A stretch of DNA of 64,000 bases from Streptomyces sp. TSRI0107 (GTDB lineage: Bacteria > Actinomycetota > Actinomycetes > Streptomycetales > Streptomycetaceae), in assembly GCF_001905845.1 (NCBI RefSeq), contig NZ_LIVZ01000005.1, forward strand, positions 1 to 64,000. Direction: 5' to 3'. Below, one piece after another: positions 18,133-27,165 of the stretch. The notes under the pieces are model-generated. The model saw only the letters and a program-made list of their open reading frames with translations. It was not told where the DNA came from and searched no databases. The translations under genes were made by a program, and so were the position numbers. The stretch's first letter is position 1. Every line of letters starts with the position of its first letter.

Positions 18133-19497
18133 TCACGCTTCCGCGGCCGTCTCCTCGGAGGGATCGTCCTCCACGAAGCCCGGCAGCCACTCCTCCAGCT
18201 CGTCGCGCAGCCGGACGGTCGCACCCAGCTGGCACAGGACACCGATGGTGCTCAGCGTGACGCGGTGTATCAGCAGGTACGCCGGAGGCAGGTTCAGCTG
18301 CTTGCCGAGCTGGTAGGCGGGGGAGCGGATGTCGGCGATCCGGGCGGCCTGGCTGCGGATCCAGCCGCGCGTGAAGGTGAACTCCTCGGCCTCCGCCGGT
18401 TCGATGATCGGCAGGAGGTAGTCGAGCACCGCGTCCGGGTCCAGTTCGATGGACTCCTTGACGAAGCCCTCCGCGCGCAGCATGTCGTAGACGGCCTGGG
18501 CCTCGCCGTCGAGGGTCATGCGCAGGGACTCGCCTATCGGGGTCGGCAGACCGCCCGGGAGGCGGTCGACGGTGCCGAAGTCCAGCACGCCCAGCCGCCA
18601 GTCGCGCTCGCCGTCGGGGCCGCCGGGCAGCAGCCGGAAGTTCCCGGGGTGCGGGTCGGCGTGCAGCAGACCGGTGCGGGCGGGACCGGAGAACAGGAAG
18701 CGGGCGAGGAGCTGGCCGGCACGGTCACGCTGCTCCGGCGTCCCGTCGGAGATGACCTCCGACAGCGGGACGCCGTCGATCCACTCCGTGATCAGGACCT
18801 GGTCGCACTGATGGACCACGGCGGGCACCACCACGTCCGCGTCGTCGGCGAACTCCTCGGCGTGCACCCGCTGGGCCTGTGCCTCCAGGCCGTAGTCCAG
18901 TTCCTCCGACACCCGGTCCTTCAGCTCGGTGATCAAAGGCTTGATGTCCATGCCGGGGATCAGCGGACCCAGCAGCCGGGCGAAGCGGCTGAGCTGGTTG
19001 AGGTCGGAGAGCAGGGCCTCGCCGGCACCCGGGTACTGCACCTTGACCGCTACCTCGCGGCCGTCGTGCCACACCCCTCGGTGCACCTGGCCGATCGAGG
19101 CCGCCGCCGACGGCTTGTCCTCGAACTCCAGGAACAGCTCCCGCCAGTCCTCCCCGAGCCCCTGCGCGAGCACCGAGTGCACGGTGCGCGTCGGCATCGG
19201 CGGGGCGGCCTCCTGGAGCTTGGTCAGGGCCGCCCGGTAGGGGCCCGCGACCTCTTCGGGCAGCGCCGACTCGAAGACGGACAGGGCCTGCCCGAACTTC
19301 ATCGCGCCGCCCTTGAGCTCCCCGAGCACCTTGAACAGCTGCTCGGCCGTGCGCTGTTGCAGCTCGCGGCCGACGATCTCCGCGGACTCGCCGACGATCC
19401 GCTTGCCCAGGCCCCAGGTCGCCCGGCCGGCGAAGCCGAGCGGGAGCGCGGCGAGCTTGGCGGTCCGGGTGACCGCCTTCCGGGGAAGATCAGACAT
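18133..19497 (-). CDS. ABC1/UbiB-family atypical protein kinase
   Basis: 454 aa. The family motifs are in order: KGGAMKFGQALSVF (the KxGQ helix over the active site, about 62-75), AAASIGQVHRG (Ala-rich nucleotide loop), VAVKVQYPG (ATP-binding Lys), EELDYGLEAQ, LLHADPHPGNF (catalytic loop) and LDFGTVD (metal-binding DFG). Orthologous in position to Rv3197 next to whiB7. Kinases of this family act in isoprenoid or quinone homeostasis; the actinobacterial substrate is unknown. Its ATG overlaps the upstream gene by 8 bp with GGAGGG as SD, so the two are co-translated. Confidence 0.92.
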   Translation of the reverse strand: MSDLPRKAVTRTAKLAALPLGFAGRATWGLGKRIVGESAEIVGRELQQRTAEQLFKVLGELKGGAMKFGQALSVFESALPEEVAGPYRAALTKLQEAAPPMPTRTVHSVLAQGLGEDWRELFLEFEDKPSAAASIGQVHRGVWHDGREVAVKVQYPGAGEALLSDLNQLSRFARLLGPLIPGMDIKPLITELKDRVSEELDYGLEAQAQRVHAEEFADDADVVVPAVVHQCDQVLITEWIDGVPLSEVISDGTPEQRDRAGQLLARFLFSGPARTGLLHADPHPGNFRLLPGGPDGERDWRLGVLDFGTVDRLPGGLPTPIGESLRMTLDGEAQAVYDMLRAEGFVKESIELDPDAVLDYLLPIIEPAEAEEFTFTRGWIRSQAARIADIRSPAYQLGKQLNLPPAYLLIHRVTLSTIGVLCQLGATVRLRDELEEWLPGFVEDDPSEETAAEA

Positions 19498-20704
19498 GCG
19501 CCCTCCAAGTCCCAGCCGGCCGCGCCGCGCCTGCCGGACGGCCTACCCGCGTTGACGACCCTTGCTCCGCCATTGTCTCGTGTGCCGCCGATTTCAATGA
19601 GGCCTGTTCCCCCTTGGCTTTCTCTGCCGCCCCGCACGGGCATGCGGAGTGTGCCCAAACCGGCCTCGCATGCCACTGGAGGCCGGGGAGCGAGACCTCC
19701 CAACGCGCTCCGGTGCTGGAGGGGGTCTGGCCGTCGAGGAAGGCGAGCGCGTGCGCGGCCGCCAGCCCGGCCACCGTGGTGGCGAGCGTCACATCGCAGG
19801 GCCGCGCCTGGCGCTGTCCGCCCGACCGCCACTGGGCGACCAGCCGGGGCCAGGTGGGGTCCCGGTCGGCGCGTGCCTCGTGCAGACAGCCGGCGCAGCC
19901 GGTCTCGCCGGGCAGGACGAGCGGGCCGACCACGCCGGTTCCCTCCACCACCCCGGCGTGCAGATGCGGGGTGCCCGAGGAGATCAGCGGCGCGGCGGTG
20001 TCCGGGCCGGGGGCGTGGACCGCGACGTCGTCGCGCGGAGCGAGGACCACCAGGGAGAAGCCGGGGTCCGCGTCCCCGGCGGGGGAGCGGGGGCCGCGGC
20101 GGGGCGGGCGGTCCGGGGCGGCGGCGCGCACGGCACGTCGCGCGGCCTCGTCCCGGCGCTCGCCGACGGTCTCGGCGGGCAGCCCGCCCGGCGTCACGTC
20201 CCACGGCTCCACGCGGCCGCCGTCCCGCACGTCGACGGCACCGACGCCCGCGGCCGACAGCAGTGCCGAGAGCAGCGCGCCGACCCGGCCCGCGCCCCGT
20301 ACCTGCACCCGCTGGGCCCGGCGCGCGGCCAGCCGCTCGATCGCCTCGCCGGGTTCCGACGTGGTCAGCGAGAGGGTGGCCAGCTCGGGACGCAGCCGGT
20401 CGTAGACCTCCTGCTTGCCGCGCAGCTCCGCCGCGGCCGGCCCGCCGCCCTGCGCGTCGTCGAGGAGTCCGGCGCCGGTCAGCCGCCGTACCAGTGCGTC
20501 GACATGGCCGTCGGGCAGGTCCATCCGCCGGCCCTCCGCGCGCAGCAGGTCGAGTCCGCGGGTGCCGTTGAGCAGATCGAGGAAGCTGCCTGTGGCGGTG
20601 TCGATCGGACCCAGCGTCAGCGCGTGCGCCGGAGTCATCCCGAACTGCACGGTGTTGAGGTCGCGCCACCCGCGCCGGAGCGCGGGTTTCACCATCGGAT
20701 GCAT
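19490..20704 (-). CDS. ThiF/E1-like Rossmann protein paired with the ABC1 kinase
   Basis: About 404 aa from ATG 20704 (GGGGG at SD distance); upstream in-frame codons exist but the sequence before MHPMVKP is not conserved-looking. A Rossmann-like stretch VRGAGRVGALLSALLSAAGV (about 190) and late Cys motifs (GCAGCLHEARADRDP, about 277; CPCG, about 370) recall the ThiF/HesA adenylating fold and its zinc site, but a clear ATP-binding Arg finger is not evident. It corresponds in position to Rv3196. The 8-bp overlap with the kinase suggests a joint function, unknown. Confidence 0.72.
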   Translation of the reverse strand: MHPMVKPALRRGWRDLNTVQFGMTPAHALTLGPIDTATGSFLDLLNGTRGLDLLRAEGRRMDLPDGHVDALVRRLTGAGLLDDAQGGGPAAAELRGKQEVYDRLRPELATLSLTTSEPGEAIERLAARRAQRVQVRGAGRVGALLSALLSAAGVGAVDVRDGGRVEPWDVTPGGLPAETVGERRDEAARRAVRAAAPDRPPRRGPRSPAGDADPGFSLVVLAPRDDVAVHAPGPDTAAPLISSGTPHLHAGVVEGTGVVGPLVLPGETGCAGCLHEARADRDPTWPRLVAQWRSGGQRQARPCDVTLATTVAGLAAAHALAFLDGQTPSSTGARWEVSLPGLQWHARPVWAHSACPCGAAEKAKGEQASLKSAAHETMAEQGSSTRVGRPAGAARPAGTWRAHV

Positions 20705-20961
20705 GACAGGCCCCCGTTGCCCAAGAAGTTGTGGAACATCCCCGTTCGTCGATGGAAGCGCGGTTCGCACGCCTTTTCCCCTGTCCGTTCGGGTCCGGGC
20801 TCCCTCGACGTATGCCAGCATGCCCGGACCGGGCGGCGGGCGCCGGGAGTTGTCCACAGGTGGTGGATGATCGTCGTATTAATCGAGCGCACGGGGACCG
20901 ATCGGAACCGAACCCTCCCGGGGTCGGGACTTCCGCCGTGCGCAGCGGGTAACGTCGGGGC

Positions 20962-21558
20962 GTGCCCGCCGACCCACTGCACCGCGCCGCGACACCACAG
21001 CGCAGTACGACGAGCCAGCCGCCCGGCGGCTCGGGGGCGAGCGCGATCGAGGTGCGCAGGAGCACGCGCCGGCGAAGGACGGTGTCCGCGTACCGCGAGG
21101 GCGATCGCACCGTCGTGCTCATCCCCGCCCGGATGTCCGAGGCGGAGGAGCAGCGCTGGGTGAACGTCATGCTCGACAAGCTGGCCGCGCAGGAGAGCAA
21201 GCGGGTCCTCGGCGACGCGGAGCTGGCCGAGCGTGCGGAGCGTCTGTCGGCCCAGTACCTCGGCGGCCGGGCCCGGCCCACCTCGGTCCGCTGGGTCACC
21301 AACCAGAACACCCGCTGGGGTTCCTGCACACCGGCCGAGGGCAGCATCCGCCTCTCCCACCGGTTGCAGGGCATGCCCGAGTACGTGGTCGACTACGTGC
21401 TCGTGCACGAGCTGGCCCATCTGCTGGTGCCCGGGCACGGGCCCCGCTTCTGGCGGCTGCTGGAGGCCTACCCGCGGACCGAGAGGGCCCGCGGCTACCT
21501 CGAAGGAGTGGTCGCGGCCGAGCGGCTGCCCCATCTGCCCTCCGCGCGCGGCGAGTGA
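20962..21558 (+). CDS. YgjP-like (M48-type) zinc metallopeptidase
   Basis: 198 aa. Zinc motif HELAH (149-153) with third ligand region VPGHGPRFW (about 157-165) and the family segment NTRWGSC (about 115) place it in the YgjP/DUF45 group of gluzincins. The first 45 residues are Arg/Ser-rich and poorly ordered. The start is GTG. Divergent from the ThiF-like gene; the 257-bp gap between them holds no gene that I see. Substrate unknown. Confidence 0.88.
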   Translation: MPADPLHRAATPQRSTTSQPPGGSGASAIEVRRSTRRRRTVSAYREGDRTVVLIPARMSEAEEQRWVNVMLDKLAAQESKRVLGDAELAERAERLSAQYLGGRARPTSVRWVTNQNTRWGSCTPAEGSIRLSHRLQGMPEYVVDYVLVHELAHLLVPGHGPRFWRLLEAYPRTERARGYLEGVVAAERLPHLPSARGE

Positions 21559-21693
21559 GCCCGGCCGCGCGGGGCTTCACCACTGGCCGGCGGAGGTTCT
21601 GTACCGGGTCTGTACCGGCTGCGTCCGTTGTCGGAGTTTGCGGTTAGCCTGGCGCGACGCACTCATATTCGGGATGGGGGACGGTCGTAACGC

Positions 21694-23469
21694 ATGGCCA
21701 GGGAATTCCAACGCGGCCACAAGGCCAGGATCAGTGACCTCACCGCGGGCACGGATCTGTACGTAGGCGTGCAGATCTCCGCCCCCGGACTGACCTTCGA
21801 CATCAGCTGCTTCGGTCTCGACGCCGACGAACGCCTCTCGGACGACCGGTACTTCGTCTTCTTCAACCAGCCGAAGTCCCCCGAGGAGTCCATCCAGCTG
21901 CTGGGCGCGCAGGCGGGCGACACGGAGTCCTTCCGGGTCACGCTCGACCGCGTCCCGCCGCAGATCCAGAAGCTGTCGTTCACGGCGACGATCGACGGCG
22001 CCGGGCAGATGTCGCAGATCGGCCCCGGATACATCCGGATCGTCGCGGGCGGCGAGGAGGTGGCCCGGTACTCGTTCAACGGCTCGGAGTTCTCCACCGA
22101 GCGGGCCGTGATGCTGGGCGACTTCTACCTCAAGGACGTGTGGCGGTTCGCCGCCGTCGGGCAGGGCTTCGACGGCGGCCTGGAGGCGCTGCTGCGGAAC
22201 TTCGGCGGCGAGGTCGCGGAAGAGGAGGCCCCCGCCCCGCAGCAGCCGCAGGCTGCCGCGCCCGGCTTCGCCCCGCCCGCCCAGGCCGCCGCCCCGCCCG
22301 CGTTCGGCGCCCCCGCCGCTCCGGCCCCCGCTCCCGCCCCGGCCCCGGCACCCGCCCCGGCACCCGCCCCGGCTCCCGCGCCCGCCCCTCAGCCCGCCGC
22401 CGCGCAGGGCTTCGCGCCCCCGCAGGGCGCCACGCCGCCCCCGGCGCCCGCGCCGCAGATGCATGTCGCGCCGACCATCGCCGCGCCCCTCACGCCGCCC
22501 GGCGGCACCGTCCCGCCGCCCGCCCCGGCACCGACGCCCCCCTACGGGCAGCCGGCCCCGCAGCAGCCGTACGGCCAGCCGCCGCAGGCCCCCTACGGGC
22601 AGCCGCCGCACCAGCCGCAGCAGCCGTACGGCCACGCCGCCCCCGCCGCCCAGAGCGCCCCCATGCCGCCCGGTTACGCGCAGCCGCAGGCGCCCCAGGC
22701 CCCGGTCCCGCCGCCCGGCTACGGCCAGCAGCCCCCCTTCGGCCAGGCCCCGGGCCAGTCGGCCCCCTACGGGGCCCCGCAGGGCATGTCTCAGGGCGCC
22801 CCGCAGATGCCCGGCGTCGCGGGTGCGCTCCAGCAGTTCAAGGAGTCGCCCACCGGGCAGCGCTGGACCCAGCAGAACAAGAAGATGGTCCGCGTCGACC
22901 TCGGCATCGGGGGCCAGCCCGTACTGGCCCGCCAGGGCAGCATGGTGCTCTACCAGGGCAAGGTCGACTTCAGCTACAAGGGCGCCGGTTTCGCCGGCCG
23001 CATCGCCGGCAACGCCACCGGCCAGGAGATGCAGCTGATGCGCTGCACCGGCCAGGGCCAGGTGTTCCTCGCCGAGAACTCCACGATGCTGCACCCGATC
23101 GAGCTCCAGGGCGACGGCATCTGCGTCTCCGCCGAGAACGTCCTCGCCTTCGACGAGAGCCTCCAGTACGAGGTCCGCCGGATCGAGGGGCACGGCATCC
23201 CCGGTGGCGCGCTGTTCACCATGCAGTTCACGGGCACCGGCACGATCGTCGTCAAGACGCACGGCACGCCCGTCGTCCTGCCGGTCACGCCGACCACGTT
23301 CGCCGACTGCAACGCCGTGGTCGCCTGGTCGGCCGCCTCCCAGGTGGTCGTCTCCAGCCAGGTCCGGATGCGCCGCAACGCCTACCCCGGCGACACCGGG
23401 GAGAGCGTCAACCTCCAGTTCCGGGGCGCGCCCGGCAACTTCATCGTCGTCCAGCCGTACGAGATCTGA
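21694..23469 (+). CDS. TerD-domain protein fused to an AIM24-like domain
   Basis: 591 aa in three parts: an N-terminal TerD-like beta-sandwich (about 1-185, with DISCFGLDADERLSDDRYFVF and MLGDFYLKD), a long Pro/Ala/Gln/Tyr-rich linker (about 190-385, many PYGQPP units), and a C-terminal AIM24/TraM-like beta domain (about 390-591, RVDLGIGGQPVLARQGSMV). TerD domains bind calcium and occur in membrane-associated stress systems; AIM24 domains are related to mitochondrial biogenesis factors. It leads an operon with two more AIM24 proteins, spaced 13 and 18 bp. ATG 21694 lacks a strong SD. Confidence 0.9.
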   Translation: MAREFQRGHKARISDLTAGTDLYVGVQISAPGLTFDISCFGLDADERLSDDRYFVFFNQPKSPEESIQLLGAQAGDTESFRVTLDRVPPQIQKLSFTATIDGAGQMSQIGPGYIRIVAGGEEVARYSFNGSEFSTERAVMLGDFYLKDVWRFAAVGQGFDGGLEALLRNFGGEVAEEEAPAPQQPQAAAPGFAPPAQAAAPPAFGAPAAPAPAPAPAPAPAPAPAPAPAPAPQPAAAQGFAPPQGATPPPAPAPQMHVAPTIAAPLTPPGGTVPPPAPAPTPPYGQPAPQQPYGQPPQAPYGQPPHQPQQPYGHAAPAAQSAPMPPGYAQPQAPQAPVPPPGYGQQPPFGQAPGQSAPYGAPQGMSQGAPQMPGVAGALQQFKESPTGQRWTQQNKKMVRVDLGIGGQPVLARQGSMVLYQGKVDFSYKGAGFAGRIAGNATGQEMQLMRCTGQGQVFLAENSTMLHPIELQGDGICVSAENVLAFDESLQYEVRRIEGHGIPGGALFTMQFTGTGTIVVKTHGTPVVLPVTPTTFADCNAVVAWSAASQVVVSSQVRMRRNAYPGDTGESVNLQFRGAPGNFIVVQPYEI

Positions 23470-23482
23470 GGGAGAGCCCGTC

Positions 23483-24163
23483 ATGAACCAGCCGCTCGCG
23501 GGCTACGCCCCCGCACCCGTGGCCGCCCGCATGGAGAACCACGGCAACCACATGCTCAAGGTCGCCATGCAGACCGGAAACGACCTCCTCGCGCGCGTGG
23601 GGTCGATGGTCGCCTACGAGGGGTTCATCCAGTACGAGCCCAACCCGCCGGCCGTGCGCCAGATCGCCAAGGACTGGATGACCGGCGAGGGCGCGCCCCT
23701 GATGAAGTGCTCCGGCGACGGACTGCTCTACCTCGCCGACTACGGCGCCAACGTCGTCGTGATCAACCTCAACGGCGACGGCATCTCCGTCAACGCCACC
23801 AACCTGCTCGCCTTCGACGCGCACCTCTCCTGGGGCGTGGAGCGGGTCAAGGGCCTGGCGAAGTTCGCCGGTCAGGGCCTGTGGAACACCAGGATCTCCG
23901 GGCAGGGCTGGGTCGCGCTGACCTCCCGGGGCAAGCCGATCGTCGTCGACTGCGGCGGTGGCGAGGACGAGACGTACGTCGACCCGGACGCCCTCGTCGC
24001 CTGGTCCCCGAACCTCAAGGTGAAGGGCAAGCGCAGCTTCAAGGCACAGTCGCTGATCGGCCGGGGCAGCGGGGAGGCCTACCAGATGGCCTTCTCCGGG
24101 CAGGGCATCGTCGTCGTCCAGCCCAGCGAGGACAGCACCGACCGCCTCCGGATCCGGGGCTGA
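23483..24163 (+). CDS. AIM24-family protein
   Basis: 226 aa single AIM24 domain: LKVAMQTGNDLLARVGSM at the start, CSGDGLLYLADYGANV in the middle, GQGLWNTRISGQGW, and YQMAFSGQGIVVVQPSE at the end. ATG 23483 follows GGGAGAG. Paralogous to the C-terminal domain of the preceding TerD fusion. Function unknown; the tandem arrangement suggests a hetero-oligomeric beta-trefoil-like assembly. Confidence 0.88.
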   Translation: MNQPLAGYAPAPVAARMENHGNHMLKVAMQTGNDLLARVGSMVAYEGFIQYEPNPPAVRQIAKDWMTGEGAPLMKCSGDGLLYLADYGANVVVINLNGDGISVNATNLLAFDAHLSWGVERVKGLAKFAGQGLWNTRISGQGWVALTSRGKPIVVDCGGGEDETYVDPDALVAWSPNLKVKGKRSFKAQSLIGRGSGEAYQMAFSGQGIVVVQPSEDSTDRLRIRG

Positions 24164-24181
24164 GGGGGAGCCAGAAACACC

Positions 24182-24937
24182 ATGCAGAGTCCGCTTTTCG
24201 CCTACAACGAGCAGCAGACCCAGGACCGCTGGAGCCTGCAGAACAAGCAGATGCTGCGCGTCGCCCTGGAGGGCCACGACGACATCCTGGCCCGCAAGGG
24301 CACCATGGTCGCCTACCAGGGCCTCGTGGAGTTCGACGCGGAGTTCCAGAGCAACAGCGAGTCACGCGCGCGTGCCCGCACCGGCGAGGGCCTGGACCTG
24401 ATGCGCTGCCACGGGCAGGGCACGGTCTACCTCGCCAACCTCAAGCAGCACGTCCATGTGATGGACGTGGACCAGGACGGCCTGACCGTCGACAGCAGCT
24501 ACGTCCTCGCGATGGACTCGTCGTTGCACCACGAGGTCATCGCCGTGGACAGCCTGTACGGCATCTCCGGCTCCGGGAAGTACCAGCTCAACATCACCGG
24601 TCGCGGCAAGGTCGCGCTGATGACCTCGGGCATGCCGCTGATGATGCAGGTGACGCCCGACAAGTACGTCAACTGCGACGCCGACGCCATCGTCGCCTGG
24701 TCCACCTCGCTGCGGGTGCAGATGCAGGCCCAGACGCACTCCTCGGGGATCTGGCGGCGCCGCGGCAACACCGGCGAGGGCTGGGAGCTCAGCTTCATGG
24801 GCACCGGCTACGCGCTGGTCCAGCCCAGCGAGCTGCTGCCGCCGCAGAACGCCCAGATCGGCTCGGGCATCGCCGCGCAGTACGGCATGGGCCAGCAGGG
24901 CGCCCGGGGACAGAACCAGGGCAACGTCTGGAGCTGA
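24182..24937 (+). CDS. AIM24-family protein
   Basis: 251 aa AIM24 domain. The start NKQMLRVALEGHDDILARKGTM parallels QNKKMVRVDLGIGG in the TerD fusion, and YQLNITGRGKVALMTSG and LSFMGTGYALVQPSE complete the fold. A Gly/Gln-rich tail follows. Third gene of the TerD/AIM24 operon, ended by the hairpin at 24970-25001. Confidence 0.88.
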   Translation: MQSPLFAYNEQQTQDRWSLQNKQMLRVALEGHDDILARKGTMVAYQGLVEFDAEFQSNSESRARARTGEGLDLMRCHGQGTVYLANLKQHVHVMDVDQDGLTVDSSYVLAMDSSLHHEVIAVDSLYGISGSGKYQLNITGRGKVALMTSGMPLMMQVTPDKYVNCDADAIVAWSTSLRVQMQAQTHSSGIWRRRGNTGEGWELSFMGTGYALVQPSELLPPQNAQIGSGIAAQYGMGQQGARGQNQGNVWS

Positions 24938-24969
24938 GCCCGCGGCCCAAGTGAGGCCCGCAGCATCGG

Positions 24970-25001
24970 TAAGGGGTGACCGCGATGGCGGTCACCCCTT
25001 A
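24970..25001. terminator. Hairpin between the AIM24 operon and Nudix gene
   Basis: A perfect 14-bp stem (24970-24983 with 24988-25001, loop GATG), AU pairs at the base, lies between convergent genes. Confidence 0.85.
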
Positions 25002-25006
25002 CACGT

Positions 25007-25528
25007 TCAGAGCCTGGCGCGCGTGGCTTCCAGGAGCCGTACGACCGACTCGTCGGCCACGTCCGCCACCTCGTCGTAGGCGAACCAGCGCAGGTCCAGG
25101 GACTCGTCGCTGATCGCCTGGACCGCGCCCGGCGGTGCCAGGACCGCGTACTGCACGTCGAAGTGGACGTGGCACGGCGGGGGGATCGGATGGCGGTCCA
25201 GCCGCACCGGGCCGCCCGGCAGCAGGGTCAGTCCCGCGACACCGGACTCCTCGGCGGCCTCACGCAGGGCCGCAGCGGCCAGCGAGGCGTCTCCTGGCTC
25301 GCAGTGGCCGCCCATCTGCAGCCACATCCGCAGCTTGCGGTGCAGCGTGAGCAGCACCCGGCCGTGCTCCGGGTCGACGACCAGGGCGCTCGCCGTGATG
25401 TGGCCCGCGTGGCAGGCCTTCCACATGCCGTCCGGGTGCGCCGCGAGGTGGTCGAGGTAGGCCTGGCGCAGCTCGGGCTGGTCCTCGTACCGCTTCAGGA
25501 CGAGGACCGCGTCGTCGTACAGGCTCAC
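25007..25528 (-). CDS. Nudix hydrolase
   Basis: 173 aa. The Nudix box reads GGHCEPGD-x7-REAAEESG, close to the consensus GX5EX7REUXEEXGU. GTG 25528 overlaps the upstream stop (GTGA), so it is translationally coupled to the zincin gene. Nucleotide substrate not assignable. WLQMGGHCEPGD and HFDVQYAV are typical of the broad MutT-like hydrolases. Confidence 0.9.
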   Translation of the reverse strand: MSLYDDAVLVLKRYEDQPELRQAYLDHLAAHPDGMWKACHAGHITASALVVDPEHGRVLLTLHRKLRMWLQMGGHCEPGDASLAAAALREAAEESGVAGLTLLPGGPVRLDRHPIPPPCHVHFDVQYAVLAPPGAVQAISDESLDLRWFAYDEVADVADESVVRLLEATRARL

Positions 25529-26970
25529 TCGGTCTCGTCGCCCTTGCCGTCGCCCTCGGCCTCGCCCTGGTCCTTCTTGCGCAGGTCCGGCTTGTGCGCC
25601 GCCTCGCCGAGCATCTTGTCCAGCTCGGAGAAGTCCAGCTGCTCGCGGTGGACGAAGCCGTCCGGGTCGTCCAGGTCGGTGGCCGTCGGCAGCATGTCCG
25701 GGTGGTGCCACAGGTCGTCCCGGCCGTCGACGCCGCGCGCGTCGGTGAGCGAGGCCCACAGCCGGGACGCGTCACGCAGCCGGCGCGGGCGCAGCTCCAG
25801 GCCGATCAGCGTGGCGAACGTCTGCTCGGCGGGCCCGCCCGAGGCGCGGCGGCGGCGCAGGGTCTCGCGCAGGGCGTCCGCGGACGCCAGGCGGGGCTTC
25901 GCGGCCGCGTGCACCACCGCGTCCACCCAGCCCTCCACGAGGGCCAGAGCGGTCTCCAGACGGGCCAGGGCGGCCTTCTGCTCCGGGGTGTCCTCCGGCT
26001 GGAACATGCCCTGCTGAAGGGCGTCCTGCAGCTGCTCGGGGTTCTGCGGGTCGAACTGGCCGACCACGTCCTCCAGCTTGGCGGTGTCGACCTTGATGCC
26101 GCGCGCGTAGCCGTCGACCGCGCCGAACAGGTGCGAGCGCAGCCACGGCACATGGGCGAACAGACGCTGGTGGGCGGCCTCGCGCAGGGCGAGATACAGC
26201 CGCACCTCCTCCTTGGGCACGCCCAGGTCCTTGCCGAACGCCTCGATGTTCACCGGCAGCAGCGCGGCCTTGCCGGCCGGGCCGAGCGGCAGACCGATGT
26301 CGGTGGACCCGACGACCTCGCCCGCGAGCACGCCGACGGCCTGCCCGATCTGCGTGCCGAACATCGCGCCGCCCATCGAGCGCATCATGCCGATCAGCGG
26401 GCCGGCCATGGCCTGCATCTCCTCCGGCAGGACATCACCCATGGCGTTGCCGACGCGCTCGGCGACCGGGTCGACCAGCTCCCGCCACGCGGGCAGGGTC
26501 GCCTCGACCCACTCCGCGCGGCTCCACGCCACGGCGGAGCCGGCGCCGGACGGCAGCGAGGTGGCGTCGTCCAGCCACAGATCGGCCAGACGGACGGCCT
26601 CCTGGACCGCGCTGCGCTCGGCGGGGCCGACGCTCGCGTCCTTGGTGCCGTCCTGCGTGCCCTGGGCGACCGTCTGGCGGGCGATCTGCTTGGCCATGTC
26701 CCAGTTCACCGGGCCGCCCTCGTAGGAGAGCATCTGGCCCAGCTGCTGGAACGCGGCGCCCAGGTCGGTGGGGTTCAGGGAACCGAACATGGCAGCGAGC
26801 GGATTGTCCGCACCGGGGCCACCAAAGCCTCCGGCGCCGGGCAGCGACCCGAAACCGAACGGGTTGGCCGGTCCCTGCCCACCGCCGCTCTGCTGGTCCT
26901 TCTTCTTGCCCTCGTCGCCGTTCTCCGGCTCCTCCGGCGGAAGGCCGAATCCGAATGGGGTGTCACTCAC
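25525..26970 (-). CDS. Zincin-like metallohydrolase (DUF2342 / TIGR03624 type)
   Basis: About 481 aa from GTG 26970. The N-terminal 100 residues are Gly/Pro-rich (FGFGLPPEEPENGDEG, NPFGFGSLPGAGG). The family core follows, with VEATLPAWRELVDPVAERV and LREAAHQRLFAHVPWL, where the His residues are probable zinc ligands in a non-canonical HExxH-like helix. Found across Actinobacteria and present as Rv3195 beside the same neighbours; sometimes labelled F420-associated, without proof. Coupled to the Nudix gene by the overlapping stop/start. Confidence 0.85.
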   Translation of the reverse strand: MSDTPFGFGLPPEEPENGDEGKKKDQQSGGGQGPANPFGFGSLPGAGGFGGPGADNPLAAMFGSLNPTDLGAAFQQLGQMLSYEGGPVNWDMAKQIARQTVAQGTQDGTKDASVGPAERSAVQEAVRLADLWLDDATSLPSGAGSAVAWSRAEWVEATLPAWRELVDPVAERVGNAMGDVLPEEMQAMAGPLIGMMRSMGGAMFGTQIGQAVGVLAGEVVGSTDIGLPLGPAGKAALLPVNIEAFGKDLGVPKEEVRLYLALREAAHQRLFAHVPWLRSHLFGAVDGYARGIKVDTAKLEDVVGQFDPQNPEQLQDALQQGMFQPEDTPEQKAALARLETALALVEGWVDAVVHAAAKPRLASADALRETLRRRRASGGPAEQTFATLIGLELRPRRLRDASRLWASLTDARGVDGRDDLWHHPDMLPTATDLDDPDGFVHREQLDFSELDKMLGEAAHKPDLRKKDQGEAEGDGKGDETE

Positions 26971-27165
26971 GGGATTCCTCGGCTGGTAAGGCCGCCGGTT
27001 CTTTCCCCGACGGCACGACTGCCCGACAACACCACCCAGCGTAGACACCCGGGGCGGATCGGGCCTCGGTGCTTCGCCGACAGGAGGCCTGCGGCAGGAT
27101 GGATGCCACCTGGTACGTACGCGTTACTCGCGCTCGTATGTGAAGACAACCGCTGGAGACACCCG

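Noticed and set aside
22320..22760. Repeats in the TerD-fusion gene as a CRISPR or satellite
   Set aside because: They are in-frame Pro/Ala and PYGQPP codon repeats of a linker, with no spacers.
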